This document shows positions 24,323 through 37,233 of a stretch of DNA of 64,000 nucleotides, piece by piece. The position numbers and the translations under genes were made by a program. Source of the DNA: Ehretia macrophylla. Taxonomy: Eukaryota; Streptophyta; Magnoliopsida; Boraginales; Ehretiaceae. The stretch covers positions 81,659,190-81,723,189 of the forward strand of contig CM075769.1 of NCBI GenBank assembly GCA_037974665.1, written 5' to 3'. The notes beneath the pieces are model-generated. The model worked only from the letters and a program-made list of their open reading frames with translations, was not told where the DNA came from and searched no databases. Each line of letters opens with the position of its first letter. The stretch's first letter is position 1.

Positions 24323-24442
24323 TGGGGTGCAACACGGGGACTTCCCAGGGGGTCACCCAACCTAGTACTACTCTAACCCAAGCAAGCTTAACTTCGGAGT
24401 TCTGATAGGATGCGGTCCATTAGTGCTGGTATGATCGCACCA
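24323..24442 (-). rRNA. 5S: 5S rRNA copy 37, beta with T1
   Basis: T1, T58; changes at 26, 31, 36, 67, 83, 106 and 120. Its upstream spacer has the 52-bp deletion, which removes the TGGGCC pair. Confidence 0.85.
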
Positions 24443-24507
24443 GTCATGTTGAGGGCACAATTCCTTTATGTGTTAACGGTTCACAGTCCCAGCCTAGAGA
24501 GATGGCC

Positions 24508-24516
24508 CATTCTCGC
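24508..24516. other. 52-bp spacer deletion junction
   Basis: GGCCCATTC joins TCGCAAGACG, removing the GCCCAATGGGC and CAACCCATCC blocks upstream of copy 37. A TC shared by both sides may mark the joint. Confidence 0.8.
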
Positions 24517-24946
24517 AAGACGTGATATCGACACGTTGTAGGGCCCTCTGATGTCCCGCGAGTCAGGTTGTCGTCTTTTCAACAGTTCGCGACGTACGAT
24601 CCGGAACGGAAAAACATAGCAAAAGAAGAAAAGTAGTTTGAAACTAATGAAAAAGTTCCATTTTAGGCTCCAAAAATTGGCTCAGCGAGCATGCTGGCTA
24701 CCCCCGTCGTAGAGCTCTCAGACAGCTTGGCAACGGTATGATGTGCGCCGCGTAACTCCTTACGGATCAAAAGTTATGGGCACCAGAGCGACGGAGACCT
24801 GGTCACAAACCCTACGCTCTTGGTTTGCGGGCACAGCCTCTACGTGAAGCGATGTTGTCTTGCCTAATGTTCCGTGGGATTTGGTAATAGAGATTTGGTG
24901 GATAAAGTATCTTGGCAACCCTAACCAGGGCAAAAAAAATTGAAAA

Positions 24947-25066
24947 GGGGGTGCAACACGAGGACTTCCCTGGTGGTCACCCATCCTAGTACTACTCTCG
25001 CCCAAGCATGCTCAACTTCAGAGTTCTGATGTGATCCGGTGCATTAGTGATGGTATGATCGCACCA
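24947..25066 (-). rRNA. 5S: 5S rRNA copy 38, alpha with T1
   Basis: T1, A35, T47, G54, A58; changes at 17, 93 and 96. Confidence 0.86.
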
Positions 25067-25624
25067 GTCATGTTGAGGGCACAATTCCAATATGTGTTAA
25101 CGGTTCACAGTCCCAGCTAGAGAGATGGCCTATTCAGAAGGCCCAATGGGCTTAACAACAACCCATCCGCTTCAACAATGCAGCATCCTCGCAAGACATG
25201 ATATTGACACGTTGTAGGGCCCTCTGATGTCCCGCAAGTCAGGTTGTAGTCCTTTTAACAGTTCATGACGTACGATTTGGGACGAAAAAATAGAGTAAAG
25301 GAAGAAAAGTGGCCTGGAACTGATGAAAACGTTCATTTTTGGGCTCCAAAAATCGGCCCAGCAAGCAAGCTCGCTGCCCCGATCATAGAGCTCTCAGAGA
25401 GCTTTCCAATGGTATGCTGTGCGCCACGTAACTCCTTACGGATCAAAAGTTATGGGCACCGGAGCGACGGAGACCTTGTCACAAACCCTACGCCCTCGGT
25501 TTGCCGACCCAGCCTCTACGTGAAGCGATGTTGTCTTGCCTAATGTTCCGTGGGATTTGGTAATATAGATTTGGGGGATAAAGTATCTTGCCAACCCTAA
25601 CCGGGGCAAAAATAATTGAAAATG

Positions 25625-25743
25625 GGGGGTACAACACGAGGACTTCCTAGGGGGTCACCCATCTTAGTACTACTCTCGCCCAAGCACGCTTAACTCAAAG
25701 TTCTGATGGGATCCGGTGCATTAGTACTGGTATGATCGCACCT
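25625..25743 (-). rRNA. 5S: 5S rRNA copy 39, gamma, 119 nt
   Basis: One base lost near 48-50 at the box A edge; changes at 18, 80-81, 97 and 114. Confidence 0.84.
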
Positions 25744-26296
25744 GTCATGTTGTGGGCATAAATCCTTTAAGTGTTGATGGTTCACAGTCCCAGACCAGAG
25801 AGATGGCCCATTCAAAAGGCCCAATGGGCTTAACGACAACACATCCTCTTCAACAATGCAGCATCCTCGCAAGACATGATATCGACACGTTGTAAAGCCC
25901 TCTGATGTCCCGCGAGTCAAGTTTTTGTCCTTTTAACAGTTGACGACTTATGATCCGGGACGAAAAAACAGAGTAAAGGAAGAAAAGCGGCCTGAAACTG
26001 ATGAAAACGTTTAATTCTGGGATCCAAAAATTTGAATAGCGAGCAAGCTGCCTCTGTCGTAGAGCTCTCAGAGAGCTTTGCAACGGTATGCTGTGCATCG
26101 CGTAACTCCTTACGGATCAAAAGTTATGGGCACCGGAGCGACGGAGACCTTGTCACAGACCCTACGCCCTCGGTTTACGGGCCCAGCCTCTATGCGAAAC
26201 GATGTTGTCTTGCCTAATGTTCCGTGGGATTCGATAATATAGATTAGGTGGATAAAGTATCTTGGCAACCCTAACCAGGGCAAAATAAACTAAAAA

Positions 26297-26416
26297 GGGG
26301 GTGCAACACGAGGACTTCGCAGGGGGTCACCTATCCTTGTACTACTCTCGCCCAAGCAAGCTTAACTTCGGAGTTCTGATGGGATCCGGTGCATTAGTGC
26401 TGGTATGATCGCGCCT
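26297..26416 (-). rRNA. 5S: 5S rRNA copy 40, beta
   Basis: A1, T58; changes at 4, 79, 85 and 98. Confidence 0.87.
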
Positions 26417-26971
26417 GTCAAGTTGAGGGCACAATTCCTTTATTTGTTAACTGTTCACAGTCCCAGCCTAGAGTGATGGCCCATTCAAAAGGCCCAATGG
26501 GCTTAACGACAACGCATCCGCATCAACAACGCAGCATCCTCGCAAGACGTGATATCGACGCATTGTAGGGCCCTCTAATGTCCCACGAGTAAGGTTGTCG
26601 TCCTGTTAACAGCTAACGACGTACGATCTGGGATGAAAAAAAGAGCAAAAGAAGAAAAGTGGCTTGAAACTGATGAAAACATTCAATTTTGGGCTCCAAA
26701 AATGGGCACACTGAACAAGCTAGTTGCCCCCGTCGTAGATCTCTCTGAAAGCTTTGCAACAGTATGTTGTGCGCCGCGTAACTCATTCTGGATCAAAAGT
26801 TATGGGCACCGGAGCGACGGAGACCTGGTCACAAGCCCTACGCCATCGGTTTGCAGGCCCAGCCTCAACGTGAAGCGAAGTTGTCTTGCCCAAGGTGCCG
26901 TGGGATTCGGTAATATAGATTTCGTGGAAAAAGCATCTTGGCAACCTTAACCAGGGAAACAAAATTGAAAA

Positions 26972-27090
26972 GGGGTGCAACACGAGGACTTCCCAGGGGG
27001 TCACCCATCCTAGTACTACTCTCGCCCAAGCACGCTTAACTTCAGAGTTCTGATTAGATCCGATGCATTAGTCCTAGTATGATCGCACCT
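26972..27090 (-). rRNA. 5S: 5S rRNA copy 41, gamma, 119 nt
   Basis: One G fewer at the 3' end. A1, T47; changes at 15, 18, 28 and 35-36. Confidence 0.86.
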
Positions 27091-27646
27091 GTCATGTTGA
27101 GAGCACAATTCCTATATGTGTTAACGGTTCACAGTCCCAACTAGAGAGATGGCCCATTCAGAAGGCCCAATGGGCTTAACGACAACCCATTTGCTTCAAC
27201 AATGTAGCATCCTCGTAAGACGTGATATCGACACGTTGTAGGGCCCTCTGATGTCCCGCGAGTCAGGTTGTCCTCCTTTTAACAGTTCATGACGTACGAT
27301 CTGTGACGGAAAAACAGAGCAAAAGAAGAAAAGTGGCCTGAAACTGATGAAAACGTTCGATTTTGGGCCCCAAAAACTGGCACAACGAGCAAGATGGCTG
27401 CCCCCATCGTAGAGCTCTCAGAGAGCTTTGCAACGGTATGCTGTACGCCGCGTAACTACTTAAGGATCAAAAGTTATGGGCACCGGAGCGATGGAGACCT
27501 GGTCACAAACCCTAAGCCCTCGGTTTGCGGGCCCAGCCTCTACGTGAAATGATGTTGTCTTGCCTAATGTTCCGTGGGATTCGGTAATAGAGATTTGGTG
27601 GATAAAGTATCTTGACAACCCTAACCAGGGCAAAAAAAATTGAAAA

Positions 27647-27766
27647 GGGGGTGCAACACGAGGACTTCCCAAGGGGTCACCCATCCTAGTACTACTCTCG
27701 CCCAAGCACGCTTAACTTCGGAGTTCTGATGGGATCCGGTGCATTAGTGCTGGTATGATCGCACCC
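27647..27766 (-). rRNA. 5S: 5S rRNA copy 42, most intact copy
   Basis: Differs from the window reference only at T95, with G1, C35, C47, A54 and G58 all intact. Against the usual plant 5S it differs at 93 and 95 in box C and at the last base. CATATAGG upstream and T8 downstream are present. Best candidate for a transcribable copy outside the right end. Confidence 0.93.
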
Positions 27767-28322
27767 GTCAAATTGAGGGCACAATTCCTATATGTGTTAA
27801 CGGTTCATAGTCCCTGCTAGAGAGATGGCCAATTCAGATGGCCCAATGGGCTTAACGACAACCCATCCACTTCAACAATATAGAATCCTCGGAAGATGTG
27901 ATATCGACACAATGTAGGGCCCTCTGATGTCCCACGAGTCGGGTTGTCGTCCTTTTAACAGTTCACAACGTACGATCCAGGACGGAAAAACAAAGTAAAG
28001 GAAGAAAAGAGGCCTGAAAATGATGAAAATGTTCAATTTTGAGCTCCAAAAAGGGGCACAGCGAGCAAGCTAGCTGGCCCCGTCATAGTGCTCTCAGAGA
28101 GCTTTGCAACGGTATGCTGTGCGTCACGTAACTCCTGACAGATCAAAAGTTATAGGCACCGGAGCGACGGAGACCTGGTCACAAACCCTACGTCCTCGGT
28201 TTGCGGGACCAGCCTCTACGTGAAGCGATGTTGTCTTGCCTAATGTTCCGTGGGATTCGGTAATATAGATTTGGTGGATAAAGTATCTTGGCAACCCTAA
28301 CAAGGGCAAAAAAAACTGAAAA

Positions 28323-28442
28323 GGGGGTGCAACATGAGGACATCCCAACGGGTCACCTATCCAAGTGCTACTCTAGCCCAAGCAAGCGTAACTTCGGTGT
28401 TATAATAGGATCCGGTGCATTAGTGCTGGTATGATTGCACCT
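28323..28442 (-). rRNA. 5S: 5S rRNA copy 43, beta, heavily decayed
   Basis: T58 and the change at 67, with about a dozen more changes spread over 7, 36-45, 55, 76, 80, 85, 94-95, 101 and 108. Probably non-functional. Confidence 0.85.
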
Positions 28443-28999
28443 GTCATGTTGAGGGCACAATTCCTTTTTGTGTTAACGCTTCACAGTCCCATCCTAGAGA
28501 GATGGCCCATTCACATGTCCCAATTGGCTTAACGACAACCCATCTGCTTCAACAATGCAGGAACCTCGCAAGACGTGATATCGACACCTTGTAGGGCCCT
28601 CTGATGTCCCGCGAGTCAGGTTTTCATCTTTTTAACAGTTCACGACGTACGATCCGGGATGAAAAAACATAGCAAAAGAAGAAAAGTGGCTTGAAACTAA
28701 TGAAAAAGTTCCATTTTAGGATCCAAATATGGGCACATCGAGCAAGCTGGCTGCCCCCGTCGTAGAGCTCTCAGAGAGCTTGGCAACGGTATGTTGTGCG
28801 CCGCGTAACTCCTTACGGATCTAAACTTATGGGCACCTGAGCGATGGAGACCTTGTCACAAACCCTACGCCCTCAGTTTGCGGGCCCAGCCTCTACGTGA
28901 AGCGATATTGTCTTGCCTAATGTTCCGTACGATTCGGCAATAGTGATTTGATGGATAAAGTATCTTGGCAACCCTAACCAGGGCGAAAAAAATTGAAAA

Positions 29000-29119
29000 G
29001 GGGGTGCAACACTAGGACTTCCCAGGGGGTCACCCATCTTAGTACTATACTCGCCCAAGCATGCTCAACTTCGGAGTTCTAATGTGATCCGGTTCATTAG
29101 TGCTGGTATGATCGCACCG
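29000..29119 (-). rRNA. 5S: 5S rRNA copy 44, alpha
   Basis: Alpha marks with A58; changes at 27, 39, 71-72, 81 and 107. Related to copies 50 and 60. Confidence 0.86.
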
Positions 29120-29675
29120 GTCATGTTAAGGGCAGAATTCCTACATGTGTTAACGGTTCACAGTCCCAGCTAGAGAGATGGCCCATTCAGAAGGCCCAAT
29201 GGGCTTAACGACAACCCATCCGCTTCAACAACGCAGCATCCTCGCAAGACGAGATATCGACATGCTGTAGGGCCCTCTAATGTCCCGCAAGTCAGGTTGT
29301 GGTCCTTTTAACAGTTCACGACGTACGATCTGGGACGAAAAAATAGAGTAAATGAAGAAAAGTGGACTGAAACTTATGAAAAAGTTTGATTTTGGGCTCC
29401 AAAAACCACCACAGCGAGTAAGCTCGCTGCCCCCATCGTAGAGCTCTCAAAGAGCTTTGCAATGGTATGCTGTGCGCCGCGTAACTCCTTACGGATCAAA
29501 AGTTATGGGCACCAGAGCGACAGAGGCCTGGTCACAAACCCTACACCCTCGGTTTGCGGGCCCAGCCTCAACGTGAAGCGAAGTTGTCTTGCCTAATGTT
29601 CCGTGGGATTCGGTAATATAGATTTGGTGGATAAAGTATCTTGGCGACCCTAACAAGGGCAAAATAAACTGAAAA

Positions 29676-29795
29676 GGGGGTGCAACACGAGGAATTCCCA
29701 GGGGGTCACTCTTCTTAGTACTACTTTCGCCCAAGCAAGCTTAACTTCGGAGTTCTGATGTGATCCGGGGCATTAGTGCTAGTATGATCGTACCT
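29676..29795 (-). rRNA. 5S: 5S rRNA copy 45, beta with A35
   Basis: T58 and A35; GAATTCCC at 100-102 and a CACTCTTC change at the box C end. Copies 52 and 61 share these marks. Confidence 0.86.
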
Positions 29796-30351
29796 GTCAT
29801 GTTGACGGCACAATTCCTTTATGTGTTAACGGTTCACAGTCCTAGCCTAGAGAGACGGTCATTCAGAAGGCCCAATGGGCTTAACGACAACCCATTTGCT
29901 TCAACAATGCAGCAACCTCGCAAGACGTGATATCGACACGTTGTAGGGCCCTCTGATGTCCCGCGAGTCAGGTTGTCGTCCTTTTAACAGTTCATGACAT
30001 ACGATCTGGGATGAAAAAACAGAGCAAAAGAAGAAAAGTTACTTGAAACTAATGAAAAAGTTCGATTTTAGGCTCCAAAAATGGGCAAAGCGAGCAAGCT
30101 GGCTGCCCCCGTCGTAGAGCTCTCATAGAGGTTTGCAAAGGTATGCTGTGCGCCGCGTAACTCCTTACGGATCAAAAGTTATGGGCACCGGAGCGACGGA
30201 GACCTGGTCACAAATACTACGCCCTCGGTTTGCGGGCCCAGCCTCTATGTGAAGCGAAGTTGTCTTCCCCAATGTTCCATGGGATTTGGTAATAGAGATT
30301 TGGTGGATAAAGAATCTTGGCCCCCCTACCCAGGGCAAAAAAAATTGAAAA

Positions 30352-30471
30352 GGGGGTGCAATACGAGGACTTCCTAGGTGGTCACCCATCCTAGTACTAC
30401 TCTAGCCCAAGCACGCTTAACTTCGGAGTTTTGATGGGATCCGGTGCATTAGTGCTGGTATGATCGCGCAT
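30352..30471 (-). rRNA. 5S: 5S rRNA copy 46, reference-like
   Basis: A1 with C35, C47, A54, G58; changes at 2, 4, 41, 67, 93, 97 and 111. Confidence 0.86.
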
Positions 30472-31026
30472 GTCATGTTGAGGGCACAATTCCTTTTTGT
30501 GTAAACGGTTCACAGTCCCAGCAAGAGAGATGGCCCATTCAGAAGGCCCAATGGGCTTAACGACAACCCATCCACTTCAACATTTCATCATCCTTGCAAG
30601 ACGTGATATCGACAAGGTGTAGGGCCCTCTGATGTCCTACGAGTCAGGTTGCCGTCCTTTTAACAGTTCACGACGTACAATCCGGGGCGGAAAAACAGAG
30701 CAAAAGAAGAAATGTGACCTGAAACTGATGAAAACATCCGATTTTGGGCTCCAAATAGGGCACAGCAAGCTAGCTGGCTGCCTCCGACGTAGAGCTCTCA
30801 GAGAGCTTTGTAACGGTATGCTGTGTGCCGCGTAACTCATTACAGATCAAAAGTTATGTGCACCGGAGCGACGGAGACCTTGTCACAAACCCTACGCCCT
30901 CGGTTTGCGGGCCCAGCCTCTACGTGAAGCGATGTTGTCTTGCCTAATGTTCCGTGGGATTCGGTAATATAGATTTGGTGGAAAAAGTATCTTGGCAACC
31001 TTAACCAGGGCAAACAAAATTGAAAA

Positions 31027-31146
31027 GGGGGTGCAACACGAGGACTTCCCAGGGGGTCACCTATCCTAGTACTACTCTCGCCCAAGCACGCTTAACTTCG
31101 GAGTTCTGGTGGGGTCCGGTGCATTAGTGCTAGTTTGATTGCACCT
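31027..31146 (-). rRNA. 5S: 5S rRNA copy 47, reference-like
   Basis: A1; changes at 7, 12, 15, 33, 38 and 85. Boxes A and C are otherwise intact. Confidence 0.87.
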
Positions 31147-31701
31147 GTCATGTTGAGGGCACAATTCCTATATGTGTTAACGGTTCACAGTCCCAGCTAG
31201 AGAGATGGCCCATTCAGAAGGCCCAATGGGCTTAACGTAAACCCATCCTCTTCAACAATGCAGCATCCTCGCAAGACGTGATATCGACACGTTGTAGGGC
31301 ACTCTGATGTCCCGCGAGTCAAGTTGTCGTCCTTTTAACAGTTCATGACGTATAATCCGGGACGGAAAAATAGAGCAAAAGAAGAAAAGTGGCCTGAAAC
31401 TAATGAAAAAGTTCAATTTTAGGCTCCAAAAATGGGCACAGCGAGCAAGCTGGCTTCCCCTATCGTAGAGCTCTCAGAGAGCTTTGCAACGGTATGCTGT
31501 GCGCCACGAAACTCCTTACGGATCAAAATTTATGAAACCGGAGCGACGGAGACCTGGTCGCAAACCCTACGCCCTCGGCTTGCGGGCCCAGCCTCTACGT
31601 GAAGCGATGTTTTCTTGCCTAATGTTCCGTGGGATTCGGTAATAGAGATTTGGTGGATAAAGTATCTTGGCAACCCTAACCAAGGCAAAAAAAATTGAAA
31701 A

Positions 31702-31821
31702 GGGGGTGCAACACGAGGACTTCCCAAGAGGTCACCCATCCTAGTACTACTCTCGCCCAAGCACGCTCAACTTCGGAGTTCTGATGTGATCCGGTGCATT
31801 AGTGCCAGTATGATCGCACCA
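31702..31821 (-). rRNA. 5S: 5S rRNA copy 48, alpha with T1 and T93
   Basis: T1, A35, G54, T95. Carries T93, the base usual in plant 5S, otherwise seen only in copies 13 and 87. Changes at 15-16. Confidence 0.87.
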
Positions 31822-32377
31822 GTCATGTTGAGGGCAGAATTCCTATATGTGTTAACGGTTCATAGTCCCAACTAGAGAGATGGCCCATTCAGAAGGCCCA
31901 ATGTGCTTAACGACAACCCATCCACTTCTACAATGCAGCATCCTCGCAAGACGTTATATCGACACATTGTAGGGCCCTCTGATGTCCCGTGAGTCAGGTT
32001 GTCATCCTTTTAACAGTTCACGACGTACGATCCGGGATTGAAAAATAGAGTAAAGGAAGAAAAGCGGCCTAAAACTGATGAAAATGTTCAATTTCGAGCT
32101 CCAAAAAGGGGCACAGCGAGCATTCTAGCTGCCCCCATCGTAGAGCTCTCATAGAGCTTTGCAACGGTATGTTGTGCACCGCGTAACTCCTTACGGATCA
32201 AAAGTTATGGGCACCGGGGCGAAGGAGACCGGGTCACAAACCCTACGCCCTCGGTTTGCGGGACCGGCCTCTACGTGAAGCGATGTTGTCTTGCCTAATG
32301 TTCCGTGGGATTCGGTAATATAGATTTGGTGGGTAAAGTATCTTGGCAACCCTAACAAGGGCAAAATAAACTGAAAA

Positions 32378-32497
32378 GGGCATGCAACACGAGGACTTCC
32401 CAGGGGGTCACCCATCCTAGTACTACTCTAGCCCAAGCAAGCTTAACTTCGGAGTTCGGTTGGGATGCGGTGCATTAGTGCTGGTATGATCGCACCT
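32378..32497 (-). rRNA. 5S: 5S rRNA copy 49, beta
   Basis: A1, T58 and the change at 67; changes at 31, 37-40 and 116-117. Confidence 0.86.
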
Positions 32498-33054
32498 GTC
32501 ATGTTGAGGGCACAATTCCGTTATGTGTTAACGGTTCACAGTCCCAGCCTAGATAGATGGCCGATTCAAAAGGCCCAATGAGCTTAACGACAACCCATCT
32601 ACTTCAAGAACGGAGCAGCCTCACAAGACGTGATATCGACACATTGTAGGGCTCTCTAATCTCCCGCGATTCAGGTTGTCGTCCTTTTAACAGTTCACAA
32701 CGTACGATCCGGGATGGAAAAACAAAGCAAAAGAAGAAAAGTGGCCTAAAACTAATGAAAAAGTTCCATTTTAGGCTCCAAAAATGGGCACAGCGAGCAA
32801 GCTGGCTGCCTCCGTCGTAGAGCTCTCAGAGAGCTTGGCAACGGTATGCTGTGCTCCGCGTAACTCCTTACGGATCTAAAGTTATGGGCACCTGAGCGAC
32901 GGAGACCTGGTCACAAACCCTACGCCATAAGTTTGCGGGCCCAGCCTCTACGTGAAGCTATATTGTCTTGCCTAATGTTCCGTGCGATTCGGTAATAGCG
33001 ATTTGGTGGATAAAGTATCTTGGCAACCCTAAATAGGGCGAAAAAAATTGAAAA

Positions 33055-33174
33055 GGGGGTGCAACACGAGGACTTCCCAAGGGATCACCCATCTTAGTAC
33101 TACACTCGCCCAAGCATGCTCAACTTCGGAGTTCTGATGTGATCCGGTGCATTAGTGCTGGTATGATCGCACCG
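33055..33174 (-). rRNA. 5S: 5S rRNA copy 50, alpha
   Basis: Alpha marks with A58, T95 and the TACACTC change at 71; also 81 and 91. Confidence 0.87.
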
Positions 33175-33731
33175 GTCATGTTGAGGGCATATTTCCTATA
33201 TGCGTTAACGGTTCACAGTCCCAGCTAGAGAGATGGCCCATTCAGAAAGCCCAATGGGCCTAACGACAACCCATCTGCTTCAACAATGCAGCATCCTCGC
33301 AGGACGTGATATCGACACGTTGTAAGGCCCTCTGATGTCCCGTGAGTCAGATTTTCGTCCTTTTAACAGTTCACGACGTACGATCTGGGACGAAAAAATA
33401 GAGTAAAGGAAGAAAAGTGGCCTGAAATTGATGAAAAGGTTCAATTTTGGGCTCCAAAAACCGGCATAGCGAGTAAGCTCGCTGCTCCCGTCGTAGAGCT
33501 CTCAGAGAGAGCGTTGCAATGATATGTTGTACGCCGCTAACGCCTTACGGATCAAAAGTTATGGGCACCGGAGCGACAGAGACCTGGTCACAAGCCCTAC
33601 GTCCTCGGTTTGCGGGCCCAACCTCTACTTGAAGCGAAGTTGTCTTGCCCAATGTTCCGTGGGATTTGGTAATAGAAATTTGGTGGATAAAGTATCTTGG
33701 CAACCCTAACAAGGGCAAAATAAACTGAAAA

Positions 33732-33851
33732 GGGGGTACAACACGAGGACTTCCCAAGGGGTCACCCATCCTAGTACTACTATCGCCCAAGCATGCCTAA
33801 CTTCGGAGTTCTGATGGGATCCGGTGCATTAGTACTGGTATGATCGCACCT
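33732..33851 (-). rRNA. 5S: 5S rRNA copy 51, reference-like
   Basis: A1, A58, T95; changes at 18, 55, 69 and 114. Beta terminator. Confidence 0.86.
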
Positions 33852-34408
33852 GTCATGTTGAGGGCACAATTCCTTTATGTGTTAACTGTTCACAGTCCCA
33901 GCCTAGATAGATGCCCCATTCAAAAGGCCCAATGGGCTTAACGACAACCCATATGCTTCAACAATGCAGCATCCTCGCAAGACGTGATATCGCCACGTTG
34001 TAGGGCACTCTGATGTCCCGCGAGTCAGGTTGTCGTCATTTTAACAGTTCACGACGTACGATCCGTGATGGAAAAACATAGCAAATGAAGAAAAGTGGCC
34101 TGAAACTAATGAAAAAGTTCCATTTTAGGCTCCAAAGATGGGCACAGCGAACAAGCTGGCCGCCCCCATCGTAGATCTCTCAGAGAGCTTAGCAACGTTA
34201 TGCTGTGCGCCGTATAACTCCTTACGGATCAACAGTTATGGACACCGGAGCGACGGAGACCTGGTCACAAACCCTACGCCGTCGGTTAGCAGGCCCAGCC
34301 TCTACGTGAAGCAATGTTGTCTTGCCTAATGTTTCGTGGGATTCAGTAATAGAGATTTGGTGGATAAAGTATCTTCGCAACCCTAACAAGGGCAAAATAA
34401 ACTGAAAA

Positions 34409-34528
34409 GGGGGTGCAACACGAGGAATTCCCATGGGGTCATTCTTCCTAGTACTACTCTCGCCCAAGCAAGGTTAACTTCGGAGTTCTGATGTGATCCG
34501 GGGCATTAGTGCTAGTATGATCGTACCT
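34409..34528 (-). rRNA. 5S: 5S rRNA copy 52, beta with A35
   Basis: Shares the GAATTCCC and CTTCCTAG marks of copies 45 and 61, and T58; box A is further altered at 56. Confidence 0.85.
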
Positions 34529-35084
34529 GTCTTGTTGAGGGCACAATTCCTATATGTGTTAACGGTTCACAGTCCCAACTAGAGAGATGGCCCATTCAGA
34601 AGGCCCAATGGGCTTAACGACAACCCATCCGCTTCAACAATGCAGCATCCTCGCAAGACGTGATATCAACACGTTGTAGGGCCCTCTGATATCCCGCGAG
34701 TCAGGTTGTCGTCCTTTTAATAGTTCACGACGTACGATCCGGGATGGAAAAACAGAGCAAAAGAAGAAAAGTGGCCTGAAACTAATGAAAAAGTTTGATT
34801 TTAGGGTCCAAAAATGGGCACAGCGAGCAAGCTGGCTGCCACCGTCGTAGAGCTCTCAGAGAGCTTTGCAACGGTATGTTGTGCGCCGAGTAACACCTTA
34901 CGGATCAAAAGTTATAGGCACCGGAGCGACGGAGACCTGGTCAAAAACCTTACGCCCTCGGTTTGCGGGCCCAGCCTCTACGTGAAGCGATGTTGTCTTG
35001 CCTAATATTCCGTGGAATTCAGTAATAGAGATTTGGTGGATAAAGTATCTTGGCAACCCTAACCAGGGCAAAAAAAATTGAAAA

Positions 35085-35204
35085 GGGGGTGCAACAAGAG
35101 GACTTCCCAGGGCGTTACCCATCCTAGTACTACTATCGCCCAAGCACGCTCAACTTCGGAGTTCTAATGTGATCCGGTGCATTAGTGCTCGTATGATCGC
35201 ACCG
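35085..35204 (-). rRNA. 5S: 5S rRNA copy 53, alpha
   Basis: Alpha marks; changes at 15, 39, 69, 89, 92 and 108. Confidence 0.86.
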
Positions 35205-35760
35205 GTCATATTTAGGGCACAATTCCTATATGTGTTAACGGTTCACGGTCCGAACTAGTGAGATGGCCCATTTAGAAGGCCCAATGGGCTTAACGACAAC
35301 CCATCCACTTCAACAATGCAGCATCCTTGCAAGACGTGATATCAACACGTTGTAGGGCCCTCTGATGTCCCGCGAGTCAGGTTGTCGTCCTTTTAACAGC
35401 TCACGACGTACGATCCAGGACGAAAAAATAGGGAAAAGAAGAAAAGTTGCCTGAAATTGATGACAACGTTGGATTTTGTGATCCAAAAAAGGGCACGGTG
35501 AGGAAGGTAGCTACCCCCATCGTAGAGCTCTCAGAGAGCTTTGCAACGGTATGTTGTGCGCAGCGTAACTCCTTACGGATCAAAAGTTATGGGCATAGGA
35601 GCGACGGAGACCTGGTCACAAACCCTATGCCCTCGGTTTGCGGGCCCAGCCTCTACGTGAAGCGATGTTGTTTTGCCTAATGTTCCGTGGGATTCGGCAA
35701 TATAGATTTGGTGGATAAAGTATTTTGGCAACCCTAAACAGAGCAAAAAAAATTTAAAAG

Positions 35761-35880
35761 GGGGGTGCAACACGAGGACTTCCCAAGGGGTCTCCCATCC
35801 TAGTACTACTCTCCCCCAAGCAAGCTTAACTTCGGAGTTCTGACTAGATCCGGTGAATTAGTGCTGGTATGATCGCACCT
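35761..35880 (-). rRNA. 5S: 5S rRNA copy 54, beta
   Basis: A1, T58, T95; changes at 25, 35-37, 67 and 88. Unusually for a beta copy it has the T8 terminator. Confidence 0.86.
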
Positions 35881-36437
35881 GTCATGTTGAGGGCACAATT
35901 CCTTTATGTGTTAACGGTTCACAGTCCCAGCCTAGAGAGATGGCCCATTCAAAAGGCCCAATGGGCTTAACGACAACCCATCTACTTCAACAACGCAGCA
36001 TCCTTGCTAGACGTGATATCGACACATTGTAGTGCGCTCTGTTGTCCCGCGCGTCAGGTTGTCGTCTTTTTAACAGTTCACGATGTACGATCCGTGACGG
36101 AAAAACATAGCAAAAGAAGAAAAGTGGCCTGAAACTAATGAAAAAGTTCCATTTTAGGCTCCAAAAATGGGCACAGCGAGCAAGCTGGCTGCCCCAATCG
36201 TAGAGCTCTCAGATAGCTTTCAAATGGTATGTTGTGCGCCGCAAAAGTCCTTATGAATCAAAAGTTATGGGCACCGGAGCGATGGAGACCAGGTCACAAG
36301 CCCCACACCATCGGTTTGCGGGCCCAGCCTCTACGTGAAACGCAGTTGTCTTGCCTAATGTTCCGTGGGATTCGGTAATAGAGATTTGGTGGATAAAGTA
36401 TCTTGGCAACCCTAACCAGGGCAAAAAAGATTGAAAA

Positions 36438-36557
36438 GGAGGTGCAACACGAGGACTTCCCAAGGGGTCACCCATCCTATTACTACTCTCGCCCAAGCAT
36501 GCTCAACTTCGGAGTTCTGATATGATCTGGTGCATTAGTGGTGGTATGATCGCACCG
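36438..36557 (-). rRNA. 5S: 5S rRNA copy 55, alpha
   Basis: Alpha marks with A58 and T95; changes at 17, 30, 36, 78 and 118. Confidence 0.86.
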
Positions 36558-37113
36558 GTCATGTTGAGGGTACAATTCCTATATGTGTTAACGGTTCACA
36601 GTCCCAGCTAGAGAGATGGCCCATTCAGAAGGCCCAATGGGATTAACGACAACCCATCCACTTCAACAAAGCAACATCCTTGCAAGACGTGATATCGACA
36701 CGTTATAGAGCCCTCTAATGTCCCGCGCGTCAGGTTGTCGTCCTTTTAACTGTTCACGACGTGCGATCCGGGACGGAAAAATAGAGCAAAAGAAGAAAAG
36801 TGGCCTGAAACTAATGAAAATGTTCGATTTTGGGCTGCAAAAATGGGCACAACGAGCAACCTGGCTACTCCCATCGTAGAGCTCTCAGAGAGCTTTGCAA
36901 CGGTATGCTGTGTGCCGCGTAACTCCTTACGGATCAAAAGTTATGGGCACCGGAGAGACGGATACCTGGTCACAAGCCCTATGCTCTCGGTTTGCGAGCC
37001 CAGCCTCTACGTGAAGCGAAGTTGTGTTGCCCAATGTTCCGTGGGATTCGGTAATATAGATTTGGTGTATAAAGTATCTTGGCAACCCTAACCAGGGCAA
37101 AAAAAATTGAAAT

Positions 37114-37233
37114 GGGGGTACAACACGAGGACTTCCTATGGGGTCAACCATCCTAGTACTACTCTCGCCCAAGCACGCCTAACTTTAGAGTTCTGATGGG
37201 CTCCAGTGCATTAGTGCTTGGATGATCGCACTT
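37114..37233 (-). rRNA. 5S: 5S rRNA copy 56, gamma
   Basis: A1, T47; changes at 2, 12-15, 29, 33, 48, 55, 87, 95, 97 and 114. Decayed. Confidence 0.84.
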
